59,681 nt of DNA. Origin: Geminicoccaceae bacterium (GTDB lineage: Bacteria; Pseudomonadota; Alphaproteobacteria; Geminicoccales; Geminicoccaceae). The stretch lies in the NCBI GenBank assembly GCA_028285265.1, contig JANQPX010000044.1, forward strand, positions 1-59,681, in the 5' to 3' direction. The position numbers were made by a program, and so were the translations under genes. Under the pieces are notes generated by a model. It worked only from the letters and a program-made list of their open reading frames with translations. It did not search any database and was not told the DNA's origin. Shown in pieces: positions 43,888-52,085 of the stretch; position 1 is the first letter of the stretch, and each line of letters starts with the position of its first letter.

Positions 43888-44475
43888 ATGTCGGCCATCT
43901 CCCTCCACAGAGCGATGTCCGGACGCCGAAGTTGCAGAGAGTTTCGTGAGCGTGCTGTTTCGTCGATGGCATTGCAGAACTTACTATGGGCCGCTCAGGG
44001 CGAGTCCGACGATGAACATCATCGCACCGCGCCTTCAGCCCATGCCCTCTATCCCCTTCAGCTGATGGTCACGATCGGAAACGTCGAAGGCGCAACGAGG
44101 GGCGTCTACTCCGTGAGTTCTGAGACGCAGAGCATGACCCAAGTTATCGATCGCGACATGAGGAAGGATCTAGAGCGCGCTGCGCTCGACAGCCAGCCTT
44201 GGATAGGGAGAGCAGCAGGGATTATTACAATATGTGCTGATCTAGCATCGCCAACGCGAGCCTTTGCGGAACAGCCGCCTTTTGGTGCTCGGGGCCTTCG
44301 GTATGTCTATATCGAAGCAGGAGCGGCAGCGCAGAACGTTCTTCTTCAAGCCACCGCTGAAGGCTTAGGATGTGTTCTAATTGCAGGATTTCGCGACGAA
44401 GAAACGTCAGACCTTTTGCGCATCAAAGCACCGATCGCACCCATTTTGCACCTCTGTTTTGGCTGGCCCGAGTGA
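43888..44475 (+). CDS. Stand-alone SagB/nitroreductase-family oxidoreductase
   Basis: This 195-residue FMN oxidoreductase-fold protein has the opening RRSCREF (family R-R-S-x-R), HRTAPSAHALYPLQL (SagB/ThcOx form: PSAGALYPL) and a C-terminal AAQNVLLQATAEGLGCVLIAGF. SagB relatives dehydrogenate azolines during RiPP toxin maturation, but no YcaO, docking protein or precursor peptide gene is visible here. A different dehydrogenase role is more likely. The GGAG near the ATG is modest. Confidence 0.83.
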   Translation: MSAISLHRAMSGRRSCREFRERAVSSMALQNLLWAAQGESDDEHHRTAPSAHALYPLQLMVTIGNVEGATRGVYSVSSETQSMTQVIDRDMRKDLERAALDSQPWIGRAAGIITICADLASPTRAFAEQPPFGARGLRYVYIEAGAAAQNVLLQATAEGLGCVLIAGFRDEETSDLLRIKAPIAPILHLCFGWPE

Positions 44476-44575
44476 CGGCTCGCTGTCTCAATGTCGCTGC
44501 CTATGCCTTCCGACACGCCCTCGCGTGCGTGCCTGCAAGACCTCTAGAGTCCCGCCTGCTGAACAATTGACCCGT

Positions 44576-44869
44576 TCAGGTTCCAAAAGAGAGGTGCATC
44601 GTCGTGTCATATGTTGAAACTTGAATGGGTGCCGAAAGCAGGTCGTTAAAGCCTGCCCACATCGACTGGACCTCTAAAGCAGCGCGGTCGGCAAGAGCCT
44701 CACTTTCGTAAAAAGCAACGGACACTCCTTCGCCGTCATCACGCCACGCTGAGTAGGCGTCGACCAGACCATCAATTTGACGGATCTGCTTACACAAATC
44801 AGAGAGCCGTTGTTCAAGTTCTCCGAGCTTACTTTCGTAGACATGGAAATGTGTAATTCGCGTGTACAT
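44576..44869 (-). CDS. ABM-like dimeric alpha/beta-barrel protein
   Basis: This 97-residue protein has the pattern strand-helix-strand (YTRITHFHVYESKLGELEQRLSDL, then GLVDAYSAWRDDGEGVSVAFYESEALADRA). It resembles antibiotic-biosynthesis-monooxygenase (ABM) fold proteins, which often act on quinones or degrade haem. AGAGAG precedes the ATG. It converges with the SagB-like gene and lies divergent from the XRE regulator, across an AT-rich promoter. Confidence 0.72.
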   Translation of the reverse strand: MYTRITHFHVYESKLGELEQRLSDLCKQIRQIDGLVDAYSAWRDDGEGVSVAFYESEALADRAALEVQSMWAGFNDLLSAPIQVSTYDTTMHLSFGT

Positions 44870-45168
44870 TTTTATTCTCTCTTTTTTGATATAAATACGT
44901 CTTTATATTGTGTAAGCTAGCAAAGTGGACCAGTAAACTGGAAAATAATCTGCTATCAAAGCGGTATTCTTGTCTCCTGAATTGACCTTGGGTCCGATAA
45001 TTTCGAGAGATTTTACTATTCGATGTCTCTTGTATGGGCGATTTCTTTATCTCCAAAAGGCAAGAGCTCTGCAGGATTCATTCGGATCATCCCTTGATAA
45101 GGCTCGTTCCAGATTGTTCGCAGTAGGATTCACTTTCGCTTCCAGAGTTCGGCCGCTAAACTTTGAGC

Positions 45169-45729
45169 ATGGCCCCCTCGTCGCAATTGCCTCTGCCCGT
45201 GTTTGGACGTCGCCTCAAGCGGTTGCGTCGTGCGATGGGCATGAAACAATTTGCGCTGGCGGATATTCTGGAAGTTGACCAAGCCAGCATTTCCCGATGG
45301 GAATCTGGTTTTCAAATTCCCTCGCCAGAAACACAGCGGCATGCGCTGGATGTACTAGCCTCTTCCAGAACCGATGATGCGGCGTTGCGTCGATTGGTCG
45401 AGAACTCGACTGATTGTGTCCACTTGGTCGATGACGCGACCCATGTCTGCCTTGCTTATTCACGCCGCCGTGCCAAGGACTGGCAAAACTCGCAAGATGC
45501 CCTGCTAGGTGTTTCGCTTTGGCAGTTTGCGACTGACGAGATACAGCAGGCTGAGGCGGAACTTGCCGAAACCGACTGGTGGTCATCGCAGACGCCCTCG
45601 CCAAAATGCTTCATCACGTCGGAAAAGGTCTTTGATGAGATTGTGATCAGTGCCGGTAGGATATGTTGGGAGCGTCTCTATCTGTCCGATGGAACGCCCG
45701 TCAGACTGGTGACAGGCGTCCCGACCTAG
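45169..45729 (+). CDS. XRE-type regulator with C-terminal sensor-like domain
   Basis: This 186-residue protein has an XRE helix-turn-helix at about 10-65 (LKRLRRAMGMKQFALADILEVDQASISRWESG). A domain of about 105 residues follows with a PAS-like alternation (CVHLVDDATHVCLAYSRRR, LLGVSLWQFATDEI). The ATG at 45169 is preferred to the TTG two codons earlier. It precedes the MFS gene on the same strand and is divergent from the ABM-like gene, so it may regulate either. Confidence 0.83.
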   Translation: MAPSSQLPLPVFGRRLKRLRRAMGMKQFALADILEVDQASISRWESGFQIPSPETQRHALDVLASSRTDDAALRRLVENSTDCVHLVDDATHVCLAYSRRRAKDWQNSQDALLGVSLWQFATDEIQQAEAELAETDWWSSQTPSPKCFITSEKVFDEIVISAGRICWERLYLSDGTPVRLVTGVPT

Positions 45730-45780
45730 GCGCATGTTTTATGCGTGGATTCGGTGCTGGCTCTGCAGTATCGAGTCTGC

Positions 45781-46980
45781 ATGGTTCTTTCGTCTCAACG
45801 ATCAGTCTTTACAATATTGGTTTTGTGGCTGGCTGGGCTTGGCGCTGCAGCGCAGTTTGCCAAGATCGCTGTCCCTTTCTCTCTTGTTCGAGACCTCTAT
45901 CCAGAGGCGGGCAGCGAATTGGGATGGCTCCTATCGCTCATCAGTTTCGTCGGTGTTCTCTTCGGAATGACCGCTGGCGTGATCATATCACGGCTAGGTT
46001 CCTACAGATTGCTACTTATCGCGCTATTGTTCGGGATGGCCTTATCGTTCTGGCAGGCCATGTTGCCGGGACTCTCATTGATGCTCGTGAGCCGTGTGAT
46101 TGAGGGCGCCTCTCATTTGATCATCGTCGTCGCGGCGCCCACGCTTATCGCTCAAGTAAGCGCGGACCGATATCGCGGCTTGGCGATGACGCTTTGGAGT
46201 ACTTTTTTTGGGGTTTCGTTCGCCATCGTCGCATGGATCGGCTTACCCTTTGCAACGGCTTATGGATTGAGTGGGCTCTTTGTCGTCCACGGCCTGTTTC
46301 TCGCGGTGGTTGCCGGCTTGTTGGTGCTGAGCATGGGGACATTTGCGGAAAGGCCACCCGCAAACGACATGCCGTTTGGCATCATGCGTATTTGGCGTCA
46401 GCACATTGCCGCTTACCGTTCGCCGCCGATATCGGCGCCTGGCATCGGCTGGTTATTCTACACACTGACTTTTGTCGCCCTCATCGCCATCCTGCCCGAT
46501 ATGCTGCCTGAGGAAAGCCGGCGCCATGTCACAGGATTGATGCCCCTTGCCAGTATCGCTGTCGCACTTTTGGTCGTGGCACCACTCCTTGCTGTCGTCT
46601 CGGCAACAACGATCGTCATGGCAGGCTTTATCCTGGCAATGGCCGTGCTCGCTCTTCTGATGGCCGGCATGTCCCCGTCCCTCGCCTCGATCCTACTCTT
46701 CGCCGTTCTCGGCTTGGTGCAAGGTGCAAGCTTCGCAGCAGTCCCTGAGCTCAATGACAGCATTGAAGCCCAGGCCCTATCGAATGGCGCGATGGCGCAA
46801 TTGGGCAATCTTGGAAACTGCCTGGGAACGCCGATGTTTCTTCTGACACTTGGTTCCTTCGGCCTCACGGGATTATTGATTGCCGCCATGGCCGTCTATG
46901 TCATCGGATGTATCGCCCACGCGATCCTTGCCTATCTCCGACGACGGAAACGTTATCAGGTGAAGCAACAACCTCTTTGA
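45781..46980 (+). CDS. MFS transporter
   Basis: This 399-residue protein has twelve predicted spans and the MFS loop between spans 2 and 3 (SRLGSYRLL). The conserved RVIEGASHLIIVVAAPTLIA follows in span 4-5. The ATG at 45781 is chosen over an upstream GTG at 45745. The Arg/Lys-rich C-terminus is cytoplasmic. It resembles cyanate/drug-efflux-type members, but the substrate cannot be told. Confidence 0.9.
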   Translation: MVLSSQRSVFTILVLWLAGLGAAAQFAKIAVPFSLVRDLYPEAGSELGWLLSLISFVGVLFGMTAGVIISRLGSYRLLLIALLFGMALSFWQAMLPGLSLMLVSRVIEGASHLIIVVAAPTLIAQVSADRYRGLAMTLWSTFFGVSFAIVAWIGLPFATAYGLSGLFVVHGLFLAVVAGLLVLSMGTFAERPPANDMPFGIMRIWRQHIAAYRSPPISAPGIGWLFYTLTFVALIAILPDMLPEESRRHVTGLMPLASIAVALLVVAPLLAVVSATTIVMAGFILAMAVLALLMAGMSPSLASILLFAVLGLVQGASFAAVPELNDSIEAQALSNGAMAQLGNLGNCLGTPMFLLTLGSFGLTGLLIAAMAVYVIGCIAHAILAYLRRRKRYQVKQQPL

Positions 46981-47074
46981 ACGGAACAGGCAACGTCGAC
47001 GCTAAAGATGAGGCGGAAGGTCTGAGAGCCAGTATGCCTTTTACGAGTTGGGACGATGCGGCACAGAAAAGCGA

Positions 47075-47725
47075 TTATTGCTTAGCTATCGGTTCAATCA
47101 ACGACGCATCATTATTTCGTACATTGCCGACGCGTTTGTCGACGGGATAGGCCTCCAGCCAATCAGACGGACATGGCTTAAGGATGTTTGCCGGGGCGGC
47201 TTCAACATCGAGCCACCTTTCGTGATTCTCTAGGCTAAGGATCACTGGCATGCGATTGTGAATATCGGCCATGAACTCGTTCGGCTCGGTGGTCATGATG
47301 GTAAAGCTGGTCACATCCTTCCATGTTGCCCAAAGACCGGCAAATGCGAATCCCCCGCCACCTTGTAAGCGGATGAGATAGGGTTGCTTCTCCTTACCGT
47401 CACGCTTCCACTCGTAAAAGCCGTCGGCAGGTACCAGGCAGCGGCGACGCTTGAAGGCGTCGCGAAATGCTGGCTTTTGCGCGGCGGTCTCGGACCGCGC
47501 ATTGATCGTGCTGTAAGCGATCTTGGTATCTTTGGCCCAATGGGGGATGAGGCCCCAACGCGCGACAGTAAGCTCGTTACCCGAACTTCCCTGCTTTCGA
47601 TGAATAATCGGCATGTCGTGTGTCGGAGCGACGTTGTAATTCGGTCCAAGATTGGTCATCTGATCGATCTTGAACATCTGCTGGATGGCTTCGAGCGGCG
47701 ATGTGAGGAGATATCGACCACACAT
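47075..47725 (-). CDS. SRAP-family abasic-site crosslinking protein (YedK/HMCES type)
   Basis: This 216-residue protein starts MCGRY, so Cys2 becomes the N-terminal nucleophile that forms a covalent link to abasic sites in single-stranded DNA. Further marks are PNYNVAPTHDMPII, RWGLIPHWAKD, NARSET and RCLVPADGFYEW. The start at 47725 must be right, because Cys2 is the active residue; GAGGGAG precedes it. It protects ssDNA during replication stress. Confidence 0.95.
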   Translation of the reverse strand: MCGRYLLTSPLEAIQQMFKIDQMTNLGPNYNVAPTHDMPIIHRKQGSSGNELTVARWGLIPHWAKDTKIAYSTINARSETAAQKPAFRDAFKRRRCLVPADGFYEWKRDGKEKQPYLIRLQGGGGFAFAGLWATWKDVTSFTIMTTEPNEFMADIHNRMPVILSLENHERWLDVEAAPANILKPCPSDWLEAYPVDKRVGNVRNNDASLIEPIAKQ

Positions 47726-48390
47726 GTCAGGAGCTCCCTCGGGTATCAAGAACGCGGACCTTGGTACGCAATCGGAAAACGTCGACCCTGGTGTCGTTCA
47801 GCGCCATTTGCGATACGTGCGTATCCGCACGTACTGCCGAAAGCTCTCGATCCAACATGTTCATGTCCTCATGCCACGCCAGGGTATCGATGACATGACG
47901 TATCGCTTGGCACCGCCTGTTGCCCCGCCAGAATGCGCATCGATCTTGTCGAAAAGGGCACGCATCTGACCACGCATTTCTTCAGTGACGCGCGAGAAGC
48001 TCTGCTGGGTCTTCTGTTTGGCTTACGCCACCAAGACAAAAGGATGCGACCCCGCGAAGTGAGATAAAATACGGCATGATTCAACTTTGCAGATAAGCCC
48101 GATCGTTGACATCTTAAGCTCGCAGCAGAGGATTGTCTCACGCCCCGTTCCATAACGCGACACCATGTTGGGCTTCACTGCAAGGACGGCGCCCATATTG
48201 ATCGTCAAAACCTTGTTGTTCTCATTGAAGTCGTTCGGATCGTCTCCGATCCCCTACCATCACAGACCTCTTTGGGAAGCGCTGTCTGTAAACACGTGCT
48301 CTCATCATAACGATCATAGTGATTCGAATCTGCAACCATGTCATTTCTACAACAATATGTAGCATTCTATTTCTCAATAGATACTATATC

Positions 48391-48507
48391 TTGACAATAA
48401 TGGAGGGACATTGTTAGCTCAATATATGAGAAAGACGAATACCGATCATCGGTAGCTTCCCCGATTTCTCTGGATTGGTCAGCCCGGTTCTTGCCGGGCT
48501 TTTTTTT
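48391..48507 (+). ncRNA. Candidate small RNA with promoter, hairpin, CU-rich stretch and terminator
   Basis: TTGACA at 48391-48396 is followed after 17 bases by a weak TTAGCT -10 box, giving a start near 48425. The RNA would hold a perfect hairpin TACCGA-TCA-TCGGTA (48440-48454), the CU-rich CTTCCCC (48456-48462) and the terminator at 48481-48507, about 80 nt in all. It lies in a gene-free kilobase, so it does not look like a gene's 3' end. This order matches the loci at 26.2 and 33.5 kb. Confidence 0.5.
48481..48507 (+). terminator. Intrinsic terminator
   Basis: AGCCCGG and CCGGGCT pair perfectly around TTCTTG and are followed by seven more T. Strong rho-independent terminator on the plus strand. 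Confidence 0.9.
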
Positions 48508-48737
48508 GGCTGACGGACAACGCAGTATTGGTCCCATCCATCGTTGCCTCGTAACTACGTGTTATTGCACGCGAAAAATTGACACCTTGATCGCATTTTG
48601 TTGGGCATGATCGCCAATCCCGAGAGAATTCTCTGAACTGTCTGCATCGACATGATGTCGAGCAAAAACCACATGCTTTCCTTAGCCCCAACCCATGAAT
48701 TCCAAAAGGCAAGAGCCAATGACCGCGTGAGATTGAA

Positions 48738-49163
48738 ATGAAAGTGACGATATCAATCAAATATTCTGATGGTCATTTGGTCGATGCTGAACTCATACGA
48801 CACGGGCCGCTCGGCACCCCGGGCACCTGTCGCATAGAAGTCCGCTCGACCAAGTGTAACGACATCATCATTGAAAACGACGACTTCTTTCAGTGCTTGG
48901 TCGATCTTCGTCGTCTGCTGGAAAGGGATGGTGCACAAGTTCTCTGCCAAGGCGCCAGGCCTGATGTATTTCCGTCGCCAATGATGCGGCAATCGGGCTG
49001 TTCGACTGCTTATATTTTGAGAATGGGCCGTCCAGCGGCATCAGGTGATATCGTCCATATCTTCGATCCCGCCGATGCCAATGTTGTCGGGTCTATCGAC
49101 GAACAGGAGGCCTACCGTCAAGCTTGGTTCGCTTCCTTCGGACATTCAGGTTCATCAACCTAA
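48738..49163 (+). CDS. Protein of unknown function
   Basis: This 141-residue soluble protein appears beta-rich in the first half (VTISIKYSDGHLVDAELI, then a CRIEVRS strand). A helix LVDLRRLLERDGAQVLCQGARPDVFP follows, and then a ser/Gly-rich end. No signal peptide or known family. Its ATG at 48738 has only a weak purine run upstream. It begins the block with TraK-like, Prim-Pol and SSB genes; a link to them is a guess. Confidence 0.6.
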   Translation: MKVTISIKYSDGHLVDAELIRHGPLGTPGTCRIEVRSTKCNDIIIENDDFFQCLVDLRRLLERDGAQVLCQGARPDVFPSPMMRQSGCSTAYILRMGRPAASGDIVHIFDPADANVVGSIDEQEAYRQAWFASFGHSGSST

Positions 49164-49257
49164 GCTCCGCCTCTGGCGTCGTCGATTTCGATGCCCGCCG
49201 CCGGCAGTTTCTGAAGGTCGCTCGTGCGTGAGACCGCGCCGCGGACGGACCGGGCGT

Positions 49258-49773
49258 CTACCATGCTTCCCCGCGGTCAGAATCACCGTCATAGTCACTG
49301 CCGCTTTGACCATCAGCGCGGCAGAGCCGACATTTCTTGTCGGACCATTCCACAACCTTAGACGTTGCCTTCGGTGTTCCTGGCTTCGAGGCTGCGGTAT
49401 TAGAACTTGCAGCCAGTATTGTTCGTGCCGAATCCGCTACAGCAACATCGATCTCACGCACGCCGCCCTCTTTGGGGCGAAGCGTCAAATTCACCGAATT
49501 TGCCTCATTCTGGGAATCCGTCACAAACATCGAAATGATCTGTTGATCCGATGGCAGCACATAGAGGACGTGCTGGCTGCGGGTGATCTCTGCGTCACTC
49601 GTGGTGATGACCCGAGGTTCGGGAAACGGCGTAACAATTCGAATGATATCGTCTTGGGCGATGTTCACGACTTTGGGCGTCGGCGAGAAACGGGCGGTCT
49701 CGCGCGCTTCATGGAACCCCTGGCAACCGACGAGTGTCGAGGTGAAAAGGAGGCATGTGATCATGCGCTTCAT
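49258..49773 (-). CDS. Truncated TraK-like lipoprotein
   Basis: This 171-residue protein has a lipobox LVGC (Cys17). Residues about 37-115 match the N-terminal domain of TraK, the secretin-like part of F-type conjugation machinery: IIRIVTPFPEPRVITTSDAEI, HVLYVLPSDQQIISMFVTDS and NSVNLTLRPKEGGVREI. Full TraK is around 240 residues or more. Here the C-terminal half is missing and replaced by a short tail with C-x-x-C. No other tra gene is adjacent. It may be a relic of conjugative DNA or a repurposed lipoprotein. Confidence 0.65.
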   Translation of the reverse strand: MKRMITCLLFTSTLVGCQGFHEARETARFSPTPKVVNIAQDDIIRIVTPFPEPRVITTSDAEITRSQHVLYVLPSDQQIISMFVTDSQNEANSVNLTLRPKEGGVREIDVAVADSARTILAASSNTAASKPGTPKATSKVVEWSDKKCRLCRADGQSGSDYDGDSDRGEAW

Positions 49774-50429
49774 TGTGTCTGCTCCATAGGCAGTTGGTTC
49801 CCAATGCGCATAAGGACACCTGAGGCCGCTGAACTATTGCATCGATTCGGAAAAAACTTTTTGGAGACCTTGCAAGCCTATCCCGAAAGCATCCTGTCTG
49901 CCTAAAAGCCTCGATTGTCTCACATGCCCGTCGGCTGACGTGTCAACGTCAACGAGCGCCGATGTTATGAAGGACCTCATCAATGGGGCCTGCCTCTTGA
50001 GAGAGGTTTTCTCGCTACGACCTAGAGATATCTGCAATACTTCCACAGCCCTACGTGTCTTGGGTCCAAGAGACACCTCGCTTGAGATGAAGAGAGGAAC
50101 ACGGCACAACGATTCGGGAGCCTAAAGATCGCACGTCAAAGAGACCTGATCTCAAAAGTTTACGAAAAGGAGCGGTGGAAAACCCGGTCCTTGAGGGCCC
50201 CTTTCGACCTTAGGCATCCCGCCCTGGCGCATGGCTTGGAACCGATCGTCCTTCTACGACAGCTATCATGTCCGAGGACCAACTCGTCCGAGCGCCAAGT
50301 CGTAGTTGATGGCAAACTCAGTCGTGACGGAGCCAACTATGTCCTCGTTTCGTTATCCGTTCGTCGTCGGAGGGCCTTTGCGATTACCCCCCTGGGAAAG
50401 GTCAATAAGAACCTTATGGTTGCGTTCTG
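49774..50429. other. Intergenic stretch with one possible short ORF
   Basis: A plus-strand frame from a TTG at 50191 ends in TGATG overlapping the Prim-Pol start (stop 50428-50430, start 50430). Its last 45 codons look coding (VVVDGKLSRDGANYVLVSL). If real, it would be translationally coupled to the primase gene, but no good start is visible. Confidence 0.35.
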
Positions 50430-51290
50430 ATGACGACGCTGTCGATCCTAAAGGCTGCAATAGCGTTCGCCAGTCAAGGACGACCTGTGGTCCCAATCCG
50501 AGCAGGAACCAAGGTGCCATTAACCCAAGCCGGTGTGTATGACGCATCCTGCGACATAAAGAGGGTCGAGCGCTGGTGGCAACGCTGGCCCGATGCCGAA
50601 CTCGCTCTAGCATGTGGCGCAGCGGCTGGGTTTGATGCCCTTGATGTCGACAAACAACATGGCGGCCTGGAAGAACTCGAGCAACTCTGTCTGAAAAACG
50701 CGACTGAGCTTCCCGAAACGGTGCGCCAACAAACGCCGTCAGGTGGCTTCCACCTTCTCTTCAGTCATCGACCGAAACTCAAGAACAGGAGTGGTGGCAA
50801 AGGCTCGGTCCCTCCTGGCCTGGATTGCAGAACGACAGGGGCCATGATCAAGGTCGCTCCATCTCCCGGGTATCGCTGGGACATCGCGTTTGCTGAAGCC
50901 GACCTCGCTCCATGGCCCAACTGGCTTGCAACCTTTTTTGTCGAGTCCGAAGCGCCGACGCTACCCAAAAGATATCAAGAGGCCTTGGCCAGCGACGATA
51001 GTGATCTGTCCGCACGCTATGTCGACGCCGCCTTGAGTGGCATCTGCCAACAAATCGCCGAAGCCGAGCCTGGCACCCAGAACTCGACGCTCAACGCCGG
51101 TGCGTTTCGGATGGGCATCTTGCTTGCCGCCAACCCGCATTGGCTCGTCGATGACGCCTTAGGTGCACTGGTTGATGCGGGCCTGGCGATGCAGAACCAA
51201 ATCGGACGGCGACCCTGGAGCCGAGCCGAGATTGAGCGCATCGTACGAGGCGGGCTCCATGCCGGCTTCGCAAAAGGAACACGTGAATAG
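50430..51290 (+). CDS. Prim-Pol-type DNA primase/polymerase
   Basis: This 286-residue protein has the bifunctional primase-polymerase fold: ALACGAAAGFDALDVDKQHGG (acidic D-x-D metal ligands), TPSGGFHLLF with the S-x-H type motif, and GLDCRTTGAMIKVAPS. The C-terminal about 80 residues are helical. No helicase domain is attached, unlike many plasmid and phage primases. Such genes belong to mobile-element replication, and SSB follows 310 bases later. Its ATG overlaps the stop of a possible short upstream ORF by one base. Confidence 0.87.
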   Translation: MTTLSILKAAIAFASQGRPVVPIRAGTKVPLTQAGVYDASCDIKRVERWWQRWPDAELALACGAAAGFDALDVDKQHGGLEELEQLCLKNATELPETVRQQTPSGGFHLLFSHRPKLKNRSGGKGSVPPGLDCRTTGAMIKVAPSPGYRWDIAFAEADLAPWPNWLATFFVESEAPTLPKRYQEALASDDSDLSARYVDAALSGICQQIAEAEPGTQNSTLNAGAFRMGILLAANPHWLVDDALGALVDAGLAMQNQIGRRPWSRAEIERIVRGGLHAGFAKGTRE

Positions 51291-51600
51291 CCGGCCAGGG
51301 AGTCATCGGCACTTCGGGCACATTCCGACGCTCATTTGTCAAATGTCTTTTCCTGTTTGGCAGACATCCATGGCGGCTCGGATTGCGTTGACAGGCTGCT
51401 CAAGCAAGGCAAGCGCATAGGTCAAGAGAGATACGGTCCCGAGCCGTGGGCCGCTTCAATCGTACGACAGGACAAAGGCGGCCTACGGTGCCCGCGTTTG
51501 TTGCGGTCGATCACATCGACTGCATCTGGCGCCACGCGGCACCGTCTGCGCCGAAGGACCCAAGGTCCTGCCGCACACTCTAATCAGAGGGAGATGTCCT
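51291..51600. other. Intergenic stretch between primase and SSB
   Basis: Frames here (for example 51336-51614) have no motif or start signal. A purine run GAGGGAGA precedes the SSB start. Confidence 0.4.
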
Positions 51601-51951
51601 ATGCTTGGACGTAGTGACTTTCGAATTGTCGGCCTCGTCGGCAAAGTCCTGGACTTTGATAATGTTCTCAAAGTTCGGATCGCGTCTCAATATCTCGGGA
51701 AAGGCGAGACAGATGAGAGCGGTAAGACTGCACCGACCTATAAGACCCGGTGGAACACGGTCACAATCTTGAACACCGGGACTGTTCGCTGGGCCAAGAA
51801 GAACCTCGACAGAGGTGATCTGATCGACGTGACAGGATCGATCAGCGAAAGCTCGTACGGAGAAGCAAAGGACAAATCCTTCACCGTCGATATGGTAGCC
51901 AACGATGTCACACGCTTGGCGACCAAAATGCAGCTAGCCTCAAAGAGCTGA
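51601..51951 (+). CDS. ssb: Single-stranded DNA-binding protein
   Basis: This 116-residue OB-fold SSB has the NxVxLxGxV-type opening as FRIVGLVGKVLDF, then YKTRWNTVTILNTGTVRWAKKNLDRGDLIDVTGSI. It lacks the long linker and acidic C-terminal tip (D-D-x-P-F) that housekeeping SSBs use to recruit partners, and it ends TRLATKMQLASKS. That short form is typical of accessory, plasmid- or phage-type SSBs. GAGGGAGA precedes the ATG. Confidence 0.9.
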   Translation: MLGRSDFRIVGLVGKVLDFDNVLKVRIASQYLGKGETDESGKTAPTYKTRWNTVTILNTGTVRWAKKNLDRGDLIDVTGSISESSYGEAKDKSFTVDMVANDVTRLATKMQLASKS

Positions 51952-52085
51952 TCGGCTAGCTTATGTAGAGGAAGGGTGCGCTACGGCGCCCCTTCCGAAC
52001 CTCCAATACCGCGGTGACGTGACGGTCTATAGCGATGCGAAAGGCGCTGCGCTGCCAAGTCGTTGAATGGAATAGATGGGCAGAA

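Larger units (their letters stand above)
47726..48737. other. Long intergenic stretch with relic and small-RNA signals
   Basis: A minus-strand coding-like tail near 47900-48010 (including TEEMRGQMRALFDKIDAHSGG) is cut by an in-frame TAA and looks like a relic. Downstream is the sRNA candidate at 48391-48507. No intact gene is supported. Confidence 0.4.

Noticed and set aside
43888..44475. Possible RiPP gene cluster around the SagB-like gene
   Set aside because: No YcaO, docking protein, transporter of that type or precursor-like peptide is visible in the neighbourhood.
49045..49905. 286-codon plus-strand ORF opposite the TraK-like gene
   Set aside because: Antisense to the TraK-like lipoprotein, with Arg/Cys-rich shadow composition.
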